Of a stretch of 64,000 nt of DNA, positions 8,749 through 17,096 are shown in pieces (positions within the stretch are counted from its first letter, which is position 1; each line of letters starts with the position of its first letter). A model generated the notes under the pieces. The model did not search any database, was not told the DNA's origin, and saw only the letters and a list, made by a program, of their open reading frames with translations. Location of the stretch: contig NZ_FYDO01000025.1 of assembly GCF_900187615.1 (NCBI RefSeq), forward strand, positions 42,351 to 106,350. The letters run 5' to 3'. Source of the stretch: Pseudomonas sp. Irchel s3f7 (GTDB taxonomy: Bacteria > Pseudomonadota > Gammaproteobacteria > Pseudomonadales > Pseudomonadaceae). Made by a program: the position numbers and the translations under genes.

Positions 8749-9537
8749 TCAGGTGGGCAGAACCTGCGCAGCACCGAGAAATGCCGGGCGTTCACCACCG
8801 CCGTGCAGCAACAGGTTGCAACCGCTGGCGTAGCTGGCCAGCGGAGATGCGATGTAAAGGCAGGCGTTGGCGATGTCTTCGGCCACCGCCATACGAGCGG
8901 CCGGGATGCCGGCAGCCACGGCAGCGATACCGGCCTCGGAGCCGTAATGCAGATGCGCCTGCTCGGTCAGCACCAGCCCCGGGCTGACCGTGACCACCCG
9001 CACCTTGGGGCCCCACTCCACCGCCAGCGATTGCACCAACGCCAGCACCCCGGCCTTGGCCGCGCCGTAAGCGGCGGTGCCTGGCGAAGAACGTAGTGCA
9101 CTGATGCTGCCGATAAAGACGATGCAACCACCCTGCGCCTGTACCTGCATCAGCCGGTTGGCGTGCTGGGCGACATTGAGCGGCGCGATCAGGTTCAGCC
9201 CGATGATGCTTTCGTGGAACCTGGGCGAGGCCGTGGCCGCTTCGGCGGACGGACTGCCGCCGGCGTTGTTGATCACCACGTCGAGGCGCCCGAAGTCGCG
9301 CTCGATGCTGGCGAACAGGCGTTGCAGGGAGTCGTGGTCACGCACATCGGCGGCAATGAAGCTCGCACGCTTGCCACCCACTGTCGGCACCTGCTCAGGC
9401 TCGCGCCGGGCACAGACGATCACCCTCGCGTTGGCAGCGAGGAACCCCCGTGCGATACCCGCGCCGATGCCCTTGGTGCCACCGGTGACCAGCACCACTT
9501 TGCCGCTGTAATCAAGACCCGAATGCAGCTCCATCAT
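8749..9537 (-). CDS. Short-chain dehydrogenase/reductase
   Basis: A 262-residue NAD(P)-dependent SDR with TGGTKGIG cofactor loop (from residue 18), NNAG, a catalytic Ser in the FIGSIS segment and YGAAK (Y-x3-K). Two adjacent ATG codons (9537, 9534) follow AAGGAG; either may be used. It is the first gene of the minus-strand side-chain operon, 57 bases ahead of the ChsH2-like gene. A hydroxyacyl-CoA or hydroxysteroid dehydrogenase role is plausible, but the substrate cannot be told from sequence. Its promoter region (9538-9676) is shared divergently with the enoyl-CoA hydratase and carries a candidate operator. Confidence 0.85.
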   Translation of the reverse strand: MMELHSGLDYSGKVVLVTGGTKGIGAGIARGFLAANARVIVCARREPEQVPTVGGKRASFIAADVRDHDSLQRLFASIERDFGRLDVVINNAGGSPSAEAATASPRFHESIIGLNLIAPLNVAQHANRLMQVQAQGGCIVFIGSISALRSSPGTAAYGAAKAGVLALVQSLAVEWGPKVRVVTVSPGLVLTEQAHLHYGSEAGIAAVAAGIPAARMAVAEDIANACLYIASPLASYASGCNLLLHGGGERPAFLGAAQVLPT

Positions 9538-9593
9538 GTGCTCCTTTCTCTACTGACAAGGGTCACTCTAGGGACGAACCTCGGGTCAAACTA

Positions 9594-9607
9594 CGTCTGA
9601 ACGGACG
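9594..9607. promoter_or_regulatory. Candidate operator, copy 1 (CGTCTGAACGGACG)
   Basis: Imperfect 14-bp palindrome of the form CGTC-N6-GACG in the divergent promoter between the SDR (minus) and the enoyl-CoA hydratase (plus). Its reverse complement matches 12 of 14 bases of a site at 18653-18666, and a third relative lies at 18621-18634. Recurrence in both divergent promoters of the island suggests one regulator. The binding protein is unknown; the TetR (21042) or AraC (22924) gene of the island are candidates. Confidence 0.45.
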
Positions 9608-9676
9608 ATGAAAATTAAACCTCGCGAACAGGACACTGGTGGTCATTCACACGTTTTCTGGTCTTTGAGGATGCCC

Positions 9677-10462
9677 ATGTCCGACCCATCCGTTGCACCG
9701 GTTCTGCTCGAACGCCCACTGCCCGGCGTGGCCCTGCTGCGGCTCAACCGCCCGCAGGCGACCAATGCCTTGAGTCTGGAATTGCAGGCGCTGCTGTCGC
9801 GGTATTTCAGTGAACTGGCGATTGATCCCGAGGTGCGTTGCATCGTGCTGACGGGCGGTGACAAGGTGTTCGCGGCGGGTGGCGACATCAACAGCATGGC
9901 CGGGGTCGGCGCCATCGATATCTACAAACGCCACACCGAGCGGGTCTGGGGGCCGATCCAGCATTGTCCGAAACCGGTGATCGCGGCGGTCTGCGGTTAC
10001 GCCTATGGCGGAGGTTGCGAGCTGGCGATGCACGCCGACCTGATCGTCGCCGGGCGCAGCGCACGCTTCTGCCAACCGGAAATCCGCATTGGCATCATGC
10101 CCGGCATCGGTGGCACCCAGCGGCTGGTGCGCGCGGTGGGCAAGGTCAAGGCGATGCGCATGGCGCTCACTGGGCAACCGATCAGCGCCGAGGAAGCCTG
10201 GGTGGCAGGTTTGGTCAGTGATCTGGTGGACGATGACCAGGTGCAGGCCCACGCCCTGGAACTGGCGCGCGTCATCGCGGCGATGCCGGCATTGGCCGCC
10301 GAGCAGATCAAGGAAGTGATCCTGGCAGGCATGGACGCCCCGCTGGAAACCGGCCTGGCCCTGGAGCGAAAAGCCAATGCCCTGCTGTTCGCCTCACGGG
10401 ACCAGAAAGAAGGCATGCAGGCGTTCATCGACAAACGCCCGGCGCAATTCGAGGGGTACTAG
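9677..10462 (+). CDS. Enoyl-CoA hydratase/isomerase (crotonase family)
   Basis: A 261-residue crotonase. The oxyanion-hole segment is FAAGGDI. Both acidic residues used by hydratases are present (Glu in YGGGCELAMHADL and Glu in PEIRIGIMPGIGGTQRL), so a true hydratase activity is likely. The start at 9677 (MSDPSV) lies 6 bases after GAGG; the ATG at 9671 would sit on the ribosome site. It is transcribed away from the SDR/ChsH operon and probably co-regulated with it. It may act on a second beta-oxidation cycle or on ring-cleavage products of the steroid. Confidence 0.87.
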   Translation: MSDPSVAPVLLERPLPGVALLRLNRPQATNALSLELQALLSRYFSELAIDPEVRCIVLTGGDKVFAAGGDINSMAGVGAIDIYKRHTERVWGPIQHCPKPVIAAVCGYAYGGGCELAMHADLIVAGRSARFCQPEIRIGIMPGIGGTQRLVRAVGKVKAMRMALTGQPISAEEAWVAGLVSDLVDDDQVQAHALELARVIAAMPALAAEQIKEVILAGMDAPLETGLALERKANALLFASRDQKEGMQAFIDKRPAQFEGY

Positions 10463-10485
10463 GCGTTCGTCAACCAAGACGCATA

Positions 10486-10660
10486 CCTGTAGGAGCTGGC
10501 TTGCCAGCGAAGGCGGCCTGCCGGCCGTTCTGACCGGTAGTTCATGCGCACTCCTTGTAGGAGCGAGCCTGCTCGCGATGGACTAAAACGATGATGCGTG
10601 CTGTCTGAATGAACCCATTGTCAGGAAGTTTTTCGCGAGCAAGCTCGCTCCTACAGGGGA
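10486..10660. repeat. REP cluster
   Basis: One GTAGGAGCTGGCTTGCCAGC unit (from 10486) is followed by an inverted pair of the GTAGGAGCGAGC type (10556-10580 and 10633-10658). It fills most of the space between the convergent enoyl-CoA hydratase and SDR genes. Confidence 0.85.
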
Positions 10661-10715
10661 TCGGGGACACCCGCAAAATCAGTGTCGACTGGAAGGCCGC
10701 CTTCGCGGGCAAGGG

Positions 10716-11495
10716 TTAGATACTCATCACCATCTGCCCACTATCGATACGCAACTCGACACCATTGATCGCCCGAGCCTCGTCGCTGGCAAGGAACAGC
10801 ACACTGGCCGCCACATCCTCGGGCCGACACATGCGGTTCATCGGGTCGCTATCGATAGTCAGGCGATTCGGGTCAACACCCTCGGGGAAACCCCCGCGGG
10901 TCATGTCGGTGAGTACGCCATCAGGGTGCAGGGTGTTACAGCGAATGCCGTATTTACGCCGCCGGCAAAGCACCGCCACCGAACGCGACAACGCCGCCAC
11001 CGCCCCCTTTGAAGCACTGTAGGCCATGTAATCGTCACGCCCGGCCAAGGCCGCGATGGACGACAGATTGATGATCGAACCTCCGTTTTCCTTCATCAAT
11101 GCAATGCCTTCGCGACAGCCCAGAAACACACTGTCTGCATTCACGCGCATTACCTTGTGCCACTGCTCCAGGCTGGTGTCTTCAATCGAACCGCAGATGA
11201 GGATGCCAGCGTTGTTTACCAGGATATCCAAGCGTCCGTAGTGCTCGCGCACATGGTCGATGACCTGGCGCCACTCACCTTCGCTGCTGACATCGTGGCG
11301 GATAAAGTCTGCAGCCGGTCCGATTTCCACCGCCAGAGCCTGGCCCGCCTCGACGTCCAGGTCGCTGATCAACACCTTGGCACCTTCGGCCGCCAGCAGC
11401 CGCACGCTGGCAGCGCCGATCCCCTTGGCGCCGCCGGTGACCAGCGCGACCTTGCCGTGAACTCGGCCATTCTTGTTGTGGTGATTGAGGGTCAT
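10716..11495 (-). CDS. 3beta/17beta-hydroxysteroid dehydrogenase-like SDR
   Basis: A 259-residue SDR with TGGAKGIG, NNAG, SSIAAL (catalytic Ser) and YSASK. Several stretches match what I recall of the Comamonas testosteroni 3beta/17beta-hydroxysteroid dehydrogenase: RHDVSSE, VNNAGIL, GxxxGIAxMKxxGGSIIN and NxxHPDGxxT. That enzyme interconverts 3- or 17-hydroxy and keto steroids with NAD. The start ATG at 11495 overlaps the stop of the upstream flavoprotein by 4 bases, so the two are translationally coupled. Oxidation of a ring hydroxyl before or after the neighbouring ketosteroid dehydrogenases is the likely job; regio- and stereospecificity are not established. Confidence 0.82.
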   Translation of the reverse strand: MTLNHHNKNGRVHGKVALVTGGAKGIGAASVRLLAAEGAKVLISDLDVEAGQALAVEIGPAADFIRHDVSSEGEWRQVIDHVREHYGRLDILVNNAGILICGSIEDTSLEQWHKVMRVNADSVFLGCREGIALMKENGGSIINLSSIAALAGRDDYMAYSASKGAVAALSRSVAVLCRRRKYGIRCNTLHPDGVLTDMTRGGFPEGVDPNRLTIDSDPMNRMCRPEDVAASVLFLASDEARAINGVELRIDSGQMVMSI

Positions 11496-13195
11496 CGTGT
11501 CATCTCATGTGCGTGGGTCGTTTGAAGTTGCCGGTCGTGCGGGCGGGCGACGGCGGCACCGGCTCGACGGCCGGAGAACACGCAGTCGGCCAAGGACAGG
11601 CCGCTGATGTACAGGTGCGAAGGAATCCCCAGGGCACTGCGCCCAGCCGCGTACAGGCCGTCGATCGGCTGGCCTTGCTCGTCCAGCACCGCGCCGCTGC
11701 GCTCATCCACGCGCAAGCCGCCCAGGGTCAGGGCACCGAGGGGGAATACCGGATTGGTCACGGAGATATCGCAGGCATAGAAAGGTCCTTGCTCCAGCAC
11801 CTGGCGCCCGCCCTCGGACTTGCCGAACGGCTCCGGCGCCTCGCCACGGGCGGCGGCGTTGGCGGCCAGCACCGAGGCCCGCAGCACGGCAGGGTCCATG
11901 GACGTCGCGTCGGCCAGCTCGCTCAGGCTCTTGCCCTTGCGCACCTTGAACAGCATCAGCGCCAGAGCCGGAAAACTCTGGAACCACCAGTAGCCACCAA
12001 ACAGCGCCTCGCGAATGGCCTTCTTGCGCAACGGCGCATCCAGCACCAGCCACGCCTTACCGCCCTGCTCTTCCATCAAGGGTTGGCCGAGGGTGGCACC
12101 ATAGACCTCTTCATTGCAGAAGCGCCGCCCCTCGCGATTGACCACAATGCCTTTGTGCCAACTGTACGGAGGGTTGAGGAATCGCCACGCCGATACCCGC
12201 TCAAGCCCACGACTCTGGCCGCCGACACTGGCACCCAGGCGCAAACCACTGCCATCGCAACCGGTGGCTCCAACCTTGAAGTTGCGCAGGAACTTCGGTG
12301 CATGCTGCTGAATCATCTGGCGATTGAAGATGAAACCACCGGTACTCAGGATCACCCCGTTGCGCGCAAGCACCCGGCGTGACTGGGCGAAATCCCGTTC
12401 AAGCTGACAGACTTTCTGGCGAAGTTTGTTGCAATAGCCAGGGGCGAAGTTTTGCAATCGTTCGGCGCGGGCCGCCAGTCGTGCATGCAACTGCGCTTGC
12501 TTGCTGCCAACGGGCATACACCAAAACTCGGCACCCAGTACCCGCCCCCGGGGATCGATCACCAGCCGTCGCGCCGCCGCCTGCAACAGCGTCTTCGCTC
12601 CGGCCTTCAGGCACGCTGCCTTGAGGTGGGAATAGAGCACCGCGCCGCCCTGCCCCTTGCCCACGGTGCGATGCCCTCGTGGTGCCGGAGGCAGGGGACC
12701 ACCGTGGTCAGGTACCAATTCGTTACCCGAGTAATAGAGGAAGTAGCCGTCGGGCGGGTACGAGGTCTTGCCCCCGCCCGGTGGCATCTGGTGGGCGTAG
12801 GGCGCGCCGTGGCTTTCCAGCCAATTGAGGTTACTCACGCTGTCATCACAGAAGCGCCGCAACGTGTCGTCACTGACAACGCCCTGGGTTTCGTGCTTGA
12901 GGTAATCGAACATGGCATCGGGACTGTCGTTAAAGCCCGCAGCCTGCTGATGGCGAGTGCCGCCACCGGCGTAGACCACCCCACCACTTTTGGCGCTGGC
13001 ACCGCCGCCGGTGAAGCGGTCGGCGATCAGCACATCGGCGCCTTGGGCGCGAGCTTCTAGCGCGGCGCAAGCACCGGCCGCGCCCCAGCCAACGACCAGC
13101 ACATCGCATTCTTCGTCCCAGGTCACGCTGTTGCTATCAGCCACCTGCAAGGGCGGCAGCGCTTCGGTGCTGGGGAGGTTATCGGACATTGACAT
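11492..13195 (-). CDS. FAD-dependent 3-ketosteroid dehydrogenase, Delta4-(5alpha)-like
   Basis: A 567-residue flavoprotein of the fumarate reductase/KstD superfamily. It has a GWGAAGACAALEA dinucleotide motif (residues 36-48), SGGVVYAGGGT after the FAD-binding domain, a second FAD contact GRSALGIPS, and a C-terminal YISGLSLADC segment. These look more like 3-ketosteroid-Delta4-(5alpha)-dehydrogenase (TesI/Kst4D type) than Delta1-dehydrogenase, but the assignment between the two is tentative. The start at 13195 follows GGAG by 5 bases. It lies 8 bases downstream of the second KstD-type gene, so both flavoproteins and the 11495 SDR form one operon acting on ring A. Confidence 0.75.
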   Translation of the reverse strand: MSMSDNLPSTEALPPLQVADSNSVTWDEECDVLVVGWGAAGACAALEARAQGADVLIADRFTGGGASAKSGGVVYAGGGTRHQQAAGFNDSPDAMFDYLKHETQGVVSDDTLRRFCDDSVSNLNWLESHGAPYAHQMPPGGGKTSYPPDGYFLYYSGNELVPDHGGPLPPAPRGHRTVGKGQGGAVLYSHLKAACLKAGAKTLLQAAARRLVIDPRGRVLGAEFWCMPVGSKQAQLHARLAARAERLQNFAPGYCNKLRQKVCQLERDFAQSRRVLARNGVILSTGGFIFNRQMIQQHAPKFLRNFKVGATGCDGSGLRLGASVGGQSRGLERVSAWRFLNPPYSWHKGIVVNREGRRFCNEEVYGATLGQPLMEEQGGKAWLVLDAPLRKKAIREALFGGYWWFQSFPALALMLFKVRKGKSLSELADATSMDPAVLRASVLAANAAARGEAPEPFGKSEGGRQVLEQGPFYACDISVTNPVFPLGALTLGGLRVDERSGAVLDEQGQPIDGLYAAGRSALGIPSHLYISGLSLADCVFSGRRAGAAVARPHDRQLQTTHAHEMTR

Positions 13196-13203
13196 ACACG
13201 CTC

Positions 13204-14913
13204 CTATCGCTGGCTGGCCAAGTGGTTGGCGGCGACATAGCCGAAAGTCATCGCCGGCCCCAGGGTGCCACCCGCGCCCGGATAGCTGGTGCCCATCACC
13301 GACGCCGAGCAGTTGCCGATGGCGTACAAGCCGGCGATGGTCGTGCCGTCATCACGCACCACCTGGGCGTGCTCGTTGGTTAACAGGCCACCCTTGGTGC
13401 CGATGTCACCGGCATCCAGGCGCATGGCGTAATACGGACCTTTGCGCAGCGGCGCCAGGCAAGGGTTGGGCTTGACGTTGCAGTCGCCGTAGTAACGGTC
13501 AAAGACGTTGCCGCCACGGGCGAAGTCGAGGTCGACACCGCTTTGGGCATAGGCGTTGACCTTGCTGACGGTGGCTTCCAGCCCGGCACTGTCGACGCCG
13601 ATCTGCCGGGCCAGCCCGGCCAGGGTGTCGGCCTTCCAGTACAGGTTGTTGAGCCACTCTTTGCGCAAGCGGCTGTCGGGCATGATCTGGCCGGGCATCA
13701 AAGGGCCCATGGCGTAGTTGAAGCGGAAATGCGCGTCGAAGACCACCCAGGCCGGCACCGACTTGCCACCGGTTTTCTGGTTGTCCTGATGCATGGCATC
13801 GACGAACTCCAGGTACGGCGCCGCCTCGTTGACAAACCGCTGCCCCTCACCGTTGACCACGATGGCGCCAGGGAACGCTCGCTCGGCGAAGATCCCCCGG
13901 GGCTTGTCCTCTCCCGGTACGGCAATGGTCGGCGCCCACCAGGCCCAATCCATCAATGCGGTGGCCGCGCCCTGAGCCATGCCTGCTTCCAGCGCCGCGC
14001 CAGTATTGTTGCCAGGCGGTGTCGCGCTCCAGGACTTGCGGGTCGGCTTGGGCAGGTACTGGTCGCGCAGCACCTGGTTTTGTTCGAAGCCACCCGAGGC
14101 CAGAATCACCCCCAACCGCGCGCGCAGTTGCAGCTCGGCGCCGTCACGCCGCACGGTGATGCCGCTGATCCGTCCGTTGTCAGTGATCAGGTCGCAAAAA
14201 TCGGTGTTGAGCCACAGCGGCACATTGCGGTCCATCAGCGAGCGACGCAACGAGGCGACCAACGAACTGCCCAGGGACGCACGGCGATCAATCTTGCTTT
14301 TGCGCCGCCACTTGAAGTCCAGCTTGTAGCGCAGCATCAGTTTCATGATCAGCAGACGCCAGCCGAAACTGCGGGCCATGACCTTGTGCGCATCACGCGC
14401 CGTCCAGGCGATACAACCCATCAGCAGCGTTGAAGGCGACGGCTTGCGCAGGTTTGCCAGTTCGTCACCCAACAGACTGGTGTCAAAAAATTCAGGGTCC
14501 AGGGTTCGCCCACCGGCAAGGGCTCCCGGTAGATGCGGATAGTAATCAGGGTATTTGGCCGCTACTGCATAACGCACCCGACTGTTACGGGTGAGCAGTT
14601 CGATCATCTTTGGCGCATTGTCCAGATAGGCACGCAGGCGCACTTCATCGACATGCTCCCCTGCCGCCGCCTTCAGGTAGGTCAGCGCCGTGGCGTAGCT
14701 GTCGGTGCCACTCATGCGCGCGAAGTAATGGTTGTTCGGAATCCAGATACCGCCGCCGGAGATCGCCGAGGTGCCACCATACTGGTCGCTTTTCTCCACC
14801 ACCAGCACGCGCAACCCCTGGTCGGCGAGGAACACCGCCGAAGTCATCGCACCTGCACCCGAACCGACGACGATCACGTCGTAGTGGGTCTGAGACTGAA
14901 CTTGAGCCGTCAT
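13204..14913 (-). CDS. FAD-dependent 3-ketosteroid-Delta1-dehydrogenase-like
   Basis: A 569-residue flavoprotein with GSGAGAMTSAV FAD motif near residue 17, YGGTSAISGGGIWIPNNH (KstD signature) and a C-terminal SYPGAGGTLGP segment. The last corresponds to the Y-P-G-x-G active-site motif of 3-ketosteroid-Delta1-dehydrogenase (Tyr487 and Gly491 in the Rhodococcus enzyme). The expected reaction is C1-C2 desaturation of 3-ketosteroids, which sets up ring B opening. The start MTAQVQ at 14913 is chosen because the FAD motif follows at normal distance. No strong ribosome site is seen, and 36 extra upstream codons are open. It is first in its operon. Confidence 0.77.
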   Translation of the reverse strand: MTAQVQSQTHYDVIVVGSGAGAMTSAVFLADQGLRVLVVEKSDQYGGTSAISGGGIWIPNNHYFARMSGTDSYATALTYLKAAAGEHVDEVRLRAYLDNAPKMIELLTRNSRVRYAVAAKYPDYYPHLPGALAGGRTLDPEFFDTSLLGDELANLRKPSPSTLLMGCIAWTARDAHKVMARSFGWRLLIMKLMLRYKLDFKWRRKSKIDRRASLGSSLVASLRRSLMDRNVPLWLNTDFCDLITDNGRISGITVRRDGAELQLRARLGVILASGGFEQNQVLRDQYLPKPTRKSWSATPPGNNTGAALEAGMAQGAATALMDWAWWAPTIAVPGEDKPRGIFAERAFPGAIVVNGEGQRFVNEAAPYLEFVDAMHQDNQKTGGKSVPAWVVFDAHFRFNYAMGPLMPGQIMPDSRLRKEWLNNLYWKADTLAGLARQIGVDSAGLEATVSKVNAYAQSGVDLDFARGGNVFDRYYGDCNVKPNPCLAPLRKGPYYAMRLDAGDIGTKGGLLTNEHAQVVRDDGTTIAGLYAIGNCSASVMGTSYPGAGGTLGPAMTFGYVAANHLASQR

Positions 14914-15211
14914 TGTTGTTATGCCATTAGCTGAGGTCAGAAAGAAACCGCCGACCACGCAGGGTGCGCTGGCGGAGTGCAGCCCATGATCGGGGCTGCG
15001 GGGGGATGGGCTCATCGTCAAAGTGGACTAGGGGGTGCCCAGCTGGCTTACCAGCGATACGGTCGGCACATCCAACATCTCACTCGCCTGACACACCGCC
15101 TTCGCCGGCAAGCCGGCTCCTACAGGGGATCACCGTCAGGCGCAAATCCCGGCAACGCCCAATAAACCTGTAGGAGCTGGCTTGCCGGCGCCTACAGGGT
15201 GAGGGGGCGGG
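14914..15211. other. Intergenic region with REP pair
   Basis: About 300 bases between the KstD-type gene and the amidase, both on the minus strand. Bases 15100-15199 hold an inverted REP pair (GCCGGCAAGCCGGCTCC and GTAGGAGCTGGCTTGCC forms). The remainder upstream of 14913 presumably contains the flavoprotein operon promoter, but no confident -35/-10 pair was recognised and no operator copy is seen. Confidence 0.6.
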
Positions 15212-16780
15212 TTAAAGAGTGGCACGTCTGGCAGCCCACGGGTGGGCCTGTTCCAGTTGACTGGCCAAGCGCAGCAGCACGTCTTCGCCACCCAGGCGAG
15301 CGGTGAACATCATGCCCACCGGCAGGCCGTCGTCGCTCTGGCCCAGCGGCAGAGAAATGGCCGGCTGGCCGCTGACATTGGCTATCACGGTGAAACCGGC
15401 GCTGCCCATGGCCTGATGGACGTAGCTGTCCCAAGGCTGGTCAAGCGACAACAGACCCAGCTTCGGGGTCAGGCTGCCGGTAACCGGCGACAGGATCACG
15501 TCGTAGCGTTCGAAGTGCTGCTCCATCGTCGCGCCAATACGCTCGAATGCTTGCCGCGCGCGGTACAGGTCTTCGCCGCTGGTCGCTTTCGAACGTTCGA
15601 GATTGACCAAGGTGATCTTCTCCAGATCCTGAGCCGTGGCAGCCCGTCCGAGTACCTGCTCGCGGTCATGAATCTGCACACGCAATGCCATGCCGAGCGC
15701 AGCGCCATGGGCACCGAACAACTGGCGTGGATCGATGTTCAGCGTCAATTCGTCGAGTTGATGCCCAAGGGCCAACAGTTGCTTGATGGTCTGTTCCAGC
15801 GTGGCGGCAATCGCCGGGTCCAAGGGGGCGCCGGTCAGTGATTGGCGCACCACGGCCACGCGCAACTTGCCCGGATCACGTTGCAATTCTTCAATATAAG
15901 GCCGAACCAACGGTGCGCACCAATAGGCACTGCCCGCCTCATGACCCTGACCGGCATCGAGGAACAGCGCGGTATCGCGCACCGTGCGCGACACCACATT
16001 GGCAGCGCTGGCTCCAAACGAACCCTCGAATTGCAGTGGCCCGCTGGGGGTGCGATAGCGGGTCGGCTTGAGCCCGACCACGCCGCAGTACGAAGCGGGA
16101 ATGCGGATCGAACCGCCGCCATCAGTGGCATGAGCCACGGGAACGATCCCCGCCGCCACCGCAGCGGCCGAGCCCCCCGAAGAACCGCCTGCGCTCATGG
16201 CCAGGTTCCACGGGTTATGAGTCTGGCCCCAGGCCAGGGATTCGGTGGTGGTGGTCAAGCCGAACTCGGGGGATGTGGTCTTGCCGAATGGCACCGCACC
16301 AGCCTGCTCGTACCGGGCGATCAGGGTACTGGTGCGAGCAGCGGGCGGTGAGTCCTTGAACATCCGGCTACCGTTACTGGTGATCGTACCTTGTAGCGTG
16401 GTGTTCAGGTCCTTGAACAGCAGCGGCACACCGGCCAGAGCGCCCTGGTTATAGGTGCCGGCGGCGCGACGCTGGGCGAGCAGTGTACGTGCGTAGGCTT
16501 CATGCAGCATGTTCACCGCATTGACCTTGGGGTTGACCTCGTTGTAGCGGGCCAGCGCCGCTGCCAACAGGTCCTCGGCGCTGAGTTCGCCACTGCGGAT
16601 TGCCTGGCTCATGGCCCAGGCATCCATGGCTTGGTAGTTGCTCGCCGACAGCCCCGCCGCGCGGGCATCGGCAAACCGTCCCAGAAGCCCGACGCCGACA
16701 GCCACGGCACCGGCCTTGAGTACGCTGCGGCGCGGCCAGCCGGTGATGGAGTTGAGTGGTGCGTTTTCGTGGTTATCCAT
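15212..16780 (-). CDS. Tat-exported amidase (amidase signature family)
   Basis: A 522-residue amidase-signature hydrolase with the Ser-cisSer-Lys triad: Lys in LLFKDLN, cis-Ser in AGGSSGGSAAAVAAG and nucleophile Ser in TDGGGSIRIPAS. The N-terminus has a twin-arginine signal (RRSVLK at 17-22, hydrophobic stretch, ARA-AG cleavage near 41), so it should act in the periplasm after folding. The start MDNHEN at 16780 gives a normal-length signal; an ATG 31 codons upstream would give an unusually long n-region. Lying inside a steroid island, it could hydrolyse the glycine or taurine amide of conjugated bile acids, but this is inference and many amidases act on other amides. Confidence 0.83.
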   Translation of the reverse strand: MDNHENAPLNSITGWPRRSVLKAGAVAVGVGLLGRFADARAAGLSASNYQAMDAWAMSQAIRSGELSAEDLLAAALARYNEVNPKVNAVNMLHEAYARTLLAQRRAAGTYNQGALAGVPLLFKDLNTTLQGTITSNGSRMFKDSPPAARTSTLIARYEQAGAVPFGKTTSPEFGLTTTTESLAWGQTHNPWNLAMSAGGSSGGSAAAVAAGIVPVAHATDGGGSIRIPASYCGVVGLKPTRYRTPSGPLQFEGSFGASAANVVSRTVRDTALFLDAGQGHEAGSAYWCAPLVRPYIEELQRDPGKLRVAVVRQSLTGAPLDPAIAATLEQTIKQLLALGHQLDELTLNIDPRQLFGAHGAALGMALRVQIHDREQVLGRAATAQDLEKITLVNLERSKATSGEDLYRARQAFERIGATMEQHFERYDVILSPVTGSLTPKLGLLSLDQPWDSYVHQAMGSAGFTVIANVSGQPAISLPLGQSDDGLPVGMMFTARLGGEDVLLRLASQLEQAHPWAARRATL

Positions 16781-16869
16781 GGTGATGAGCGCGCCCTGAT
16801 TGTGGGTTGTTAAGGGATTGAGGTCCTGCTCCTTGTGGGAGCGGTATTCAGACGGAACAAGGCAGATGA

Positions 16870-17076
16870 TCACGCGACATTAAAGCGTGCCGACAACTGA
16901 TCCAATGCCCGCGCCAGTTGTTCCAGGTCCGCGGCGGCCACCGCGCTGCGCCCGGCGTTGGCCGGCAGCGCTCCGATGCCGGTCGAGACACTCTCGACCC
17001 GGCTGACCATTTCCCGCGTGACGCGCACCTGTTCGGTAATCACGGCGGCAATGGTGTCCACGCTGCGGATGAGGGC
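16870..17076 (-). pseudogene. C-terminal remnant of a methyl-accepting chemotaxis protein
   Basis: In the minus-strand frame ending at a TGA at 16870, about 68 codons match the extreme C-terminus of Pseudomonas chemoreceptors: VDTIAAVITEQVRVTREMVS and a tail ending LEQLARALDQLSARFNVA. No start, ligand-binding, HAMP or signalling hairpin is present. The homology begins directly after the stop of the aldehyde dehydrogenase (17097). It appears to be the 3' end of a deleted receptor gene and should not be annotated as an independent protein. Confidence 0.72.
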
Positions 17077-17096
17077 GCAAGGCCCCCGCGCTGAAA

